From Bradyrhizobium diazoefficiens (GTDB lineage Bacteria; Pseudomonadota; Alphaproteobacteria; Rhizobiales; Xanthobacteraceae): 64,000 bases of DNA. The translations under genes were made by a program, and so were the position numbers. Under the pieces are notes generated by a model. That model did not search any database. It was given only the letters and a program-made list of their open reading frames with translations, and was not told the DNA's origin. The stretch spans positions 868,001 to 932,000 of the forward strand of contig NZ_CP067101.1 in the NCBI RefSeq assembly GCF_016616425.1, in the 5' to 3' direction. Positions 63,418-64,000 of this stretch are shown piece after piece (the first letter of the stretch is position 1; each line of letters opens with the position of its first letter).

Positions 63418-64000
63418 ATGGTTGGTTTCCCGCTGCTTCTGATTCCGCTCGCGGTCTACAACATCATCGCCTTCCTGATGCCGACCGTGTCCTTTACGGA
63501 CGTGCTGTTCAAGATCCCGATGATGTCCGGCGAGGCCTGGCCGGTCACGCTCGCCGATCTCCTGCTTGCGCTCGGCGTGGTGCTGCTGCTCCTCGAAGTG
63601 GTCAAGGGGGCACGGCCTGGCGCCAAGTTCCTCATGGATCACTTGCTGTCGCTGATCCTGTTTGGCGCCGCCGCCGCCGAATTCGTGATGTGGCCCAAAT
63701 TCGGCAACTCTACCTATTTCCTGCTGGTGCTGCTCGCGATGGCGGATTTCCTCGGGGGCATTGCCCAGCGCACGCGCCGTCGCGTCACCTATGTCGCCGA
63801 GACAACAGTGCCGGCGCCCCGCAAGGCCAGGCGTCAGGCCGACACGCTGGCGGAGGACGTGGCGTCCGAACGCAAGTTCGAGCCGGGGATTGCGCAGCAG
63901 CCGGTGCCGGCGGAGCCGCCCGCCCCCTCGGCGCAATCCGTCGCCGAATCCGAGCCGATGAATCATCCTGCGCCAAAGCCCGTGCAGGACGCGCCCTCGC
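63418..64000 (+). CDS. Membrane protein, 3' end beyond the window
   Basis: Open from ATG 63418 to the right edge, 194 codons so far. The sequence begins MVGFPLLLIPLAVYNIIAFL and shows four hydrophobic segments (about 1-20, 40-60, 75-95, 100-120), then a hydrophilic Pro/Ala-rich tail from about 125. It looks like a small four-helix inner-membrane protein with a long disordered C-terminus. No family is recognised. AAGAAGG lies ten bases upstream of the start. The gene is incomplete here. Confidence 0.75.
   Translation, partial: MVGFPLLLIPLAVYNIIAFLMPTVSFTDVLFKIPMMSGEAWPVTLADLLLALGVVLLLLEVVKGARPGAKFLMDHLLSLILFGAAAAEFVMWPKFGNSTYFLLVLLAMADFLGGIAQRTRRRVTYVAETTVPAPRKARRQADTLAEDVASERKFEPGIAQQPVPAEPPAPSAQSVAESEPMNHPAPKPVQDAPS

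Overview
The window reads as vertically inherited chromosome of a Bradyrhizobium-type alphaproteobacterium (Nitrobacteraceae). This rests on very high GC with strong G/C third-position bias, an alphaproteobacterial L32 protein, a RegS/RegR redox two-component pair, a HWE-family histidine kinase, an mmcB gene, a protocatechuate pathway block, polyhydroxyalkanoate (PHA) enzymes and abundant palindromic intergenic repeats. I saw no integrase, transposase, phage gene, tRNA, rRNA or CRISPR array. About 53 protein genes are supported, most with intact family motifs.

Layout. 1-6.6 kb (minus): cyclic-di-GMP signalling (a cut PAS protein, two GGDEF-EAL proteins) behind a HWE kinase. 6.8-12.4 kb: oxidative enzymes (SDR, cytochrome P450, flavin monooxygenase) and an MFS exporter. 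12.5-15.2 kb: a PHB-depolymerase-type esterase, a divergent HxlR regulator/monooxygenase pair and a glyoxalase-II-like hydrolase. 15.4-18.7 kb: two convergent GH13 enzymes (alpha-glucosidase, trehalose synthase type). 18.9-23.4 kb: mmcB, regSR and a two-gene ABC exporter. 23.5-31.4 kb: PHA depolymerase, WLM metallopeptidase, class A PBP, DUF1330 protein, orphan branched-chain amino-acid-type binding protein, O6-alkylguanine methyltransferase. 31.5-38.9 kb: glnD, OsmC protein, a membrane protein, mutS. 39.1-41.8 kb: pcaF-pcaHG. 42-44.9 kb: chemotaxis receptor and a small-molecule kinase. 44.9-48.3 kb: a MarR-EmrA-EmrB efflux operon with an operator-like palindrome. 48.5-51.5 kb: Zur-like regulator, DMT exporter, ispG. 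51.5-52.3 kb: PIN toxin with an unusual antitoxin. 52.4-55.6 kb: TauD-type dioxygenase, Rieske oxygenase, secreted amidase. 55.6-58.4 kb: Na+/H+ antiporter, a decayed fragment resembling a class A beta-lactamase, NTF2-like and GFA proteins. 58.6-64 kb: periplasmic caspase-like protein, DUF1345 protein, prenyl diphosphate synthase, mtgA, rpmF, and a membrane protein cut by the window edge.

Two features stand out. Nearly every intergenic gap above about 100 bp carries a palindromic repeat, often between co-directional genes of one operon; I recognise about eight families. Several transcription units also have a clear dyad or direct repeat at the expected control point (emrRAB, the toxin-antitoxin pair, HxlR pair, pcaHG, phaZ). 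The best candidate for something little described is the toxin-antitoxin pair, whose antitoxin looks like a DUF7662-type DNA-binding domain fused to a neutralising tail. Function calls come from reading motifs, without database searches.
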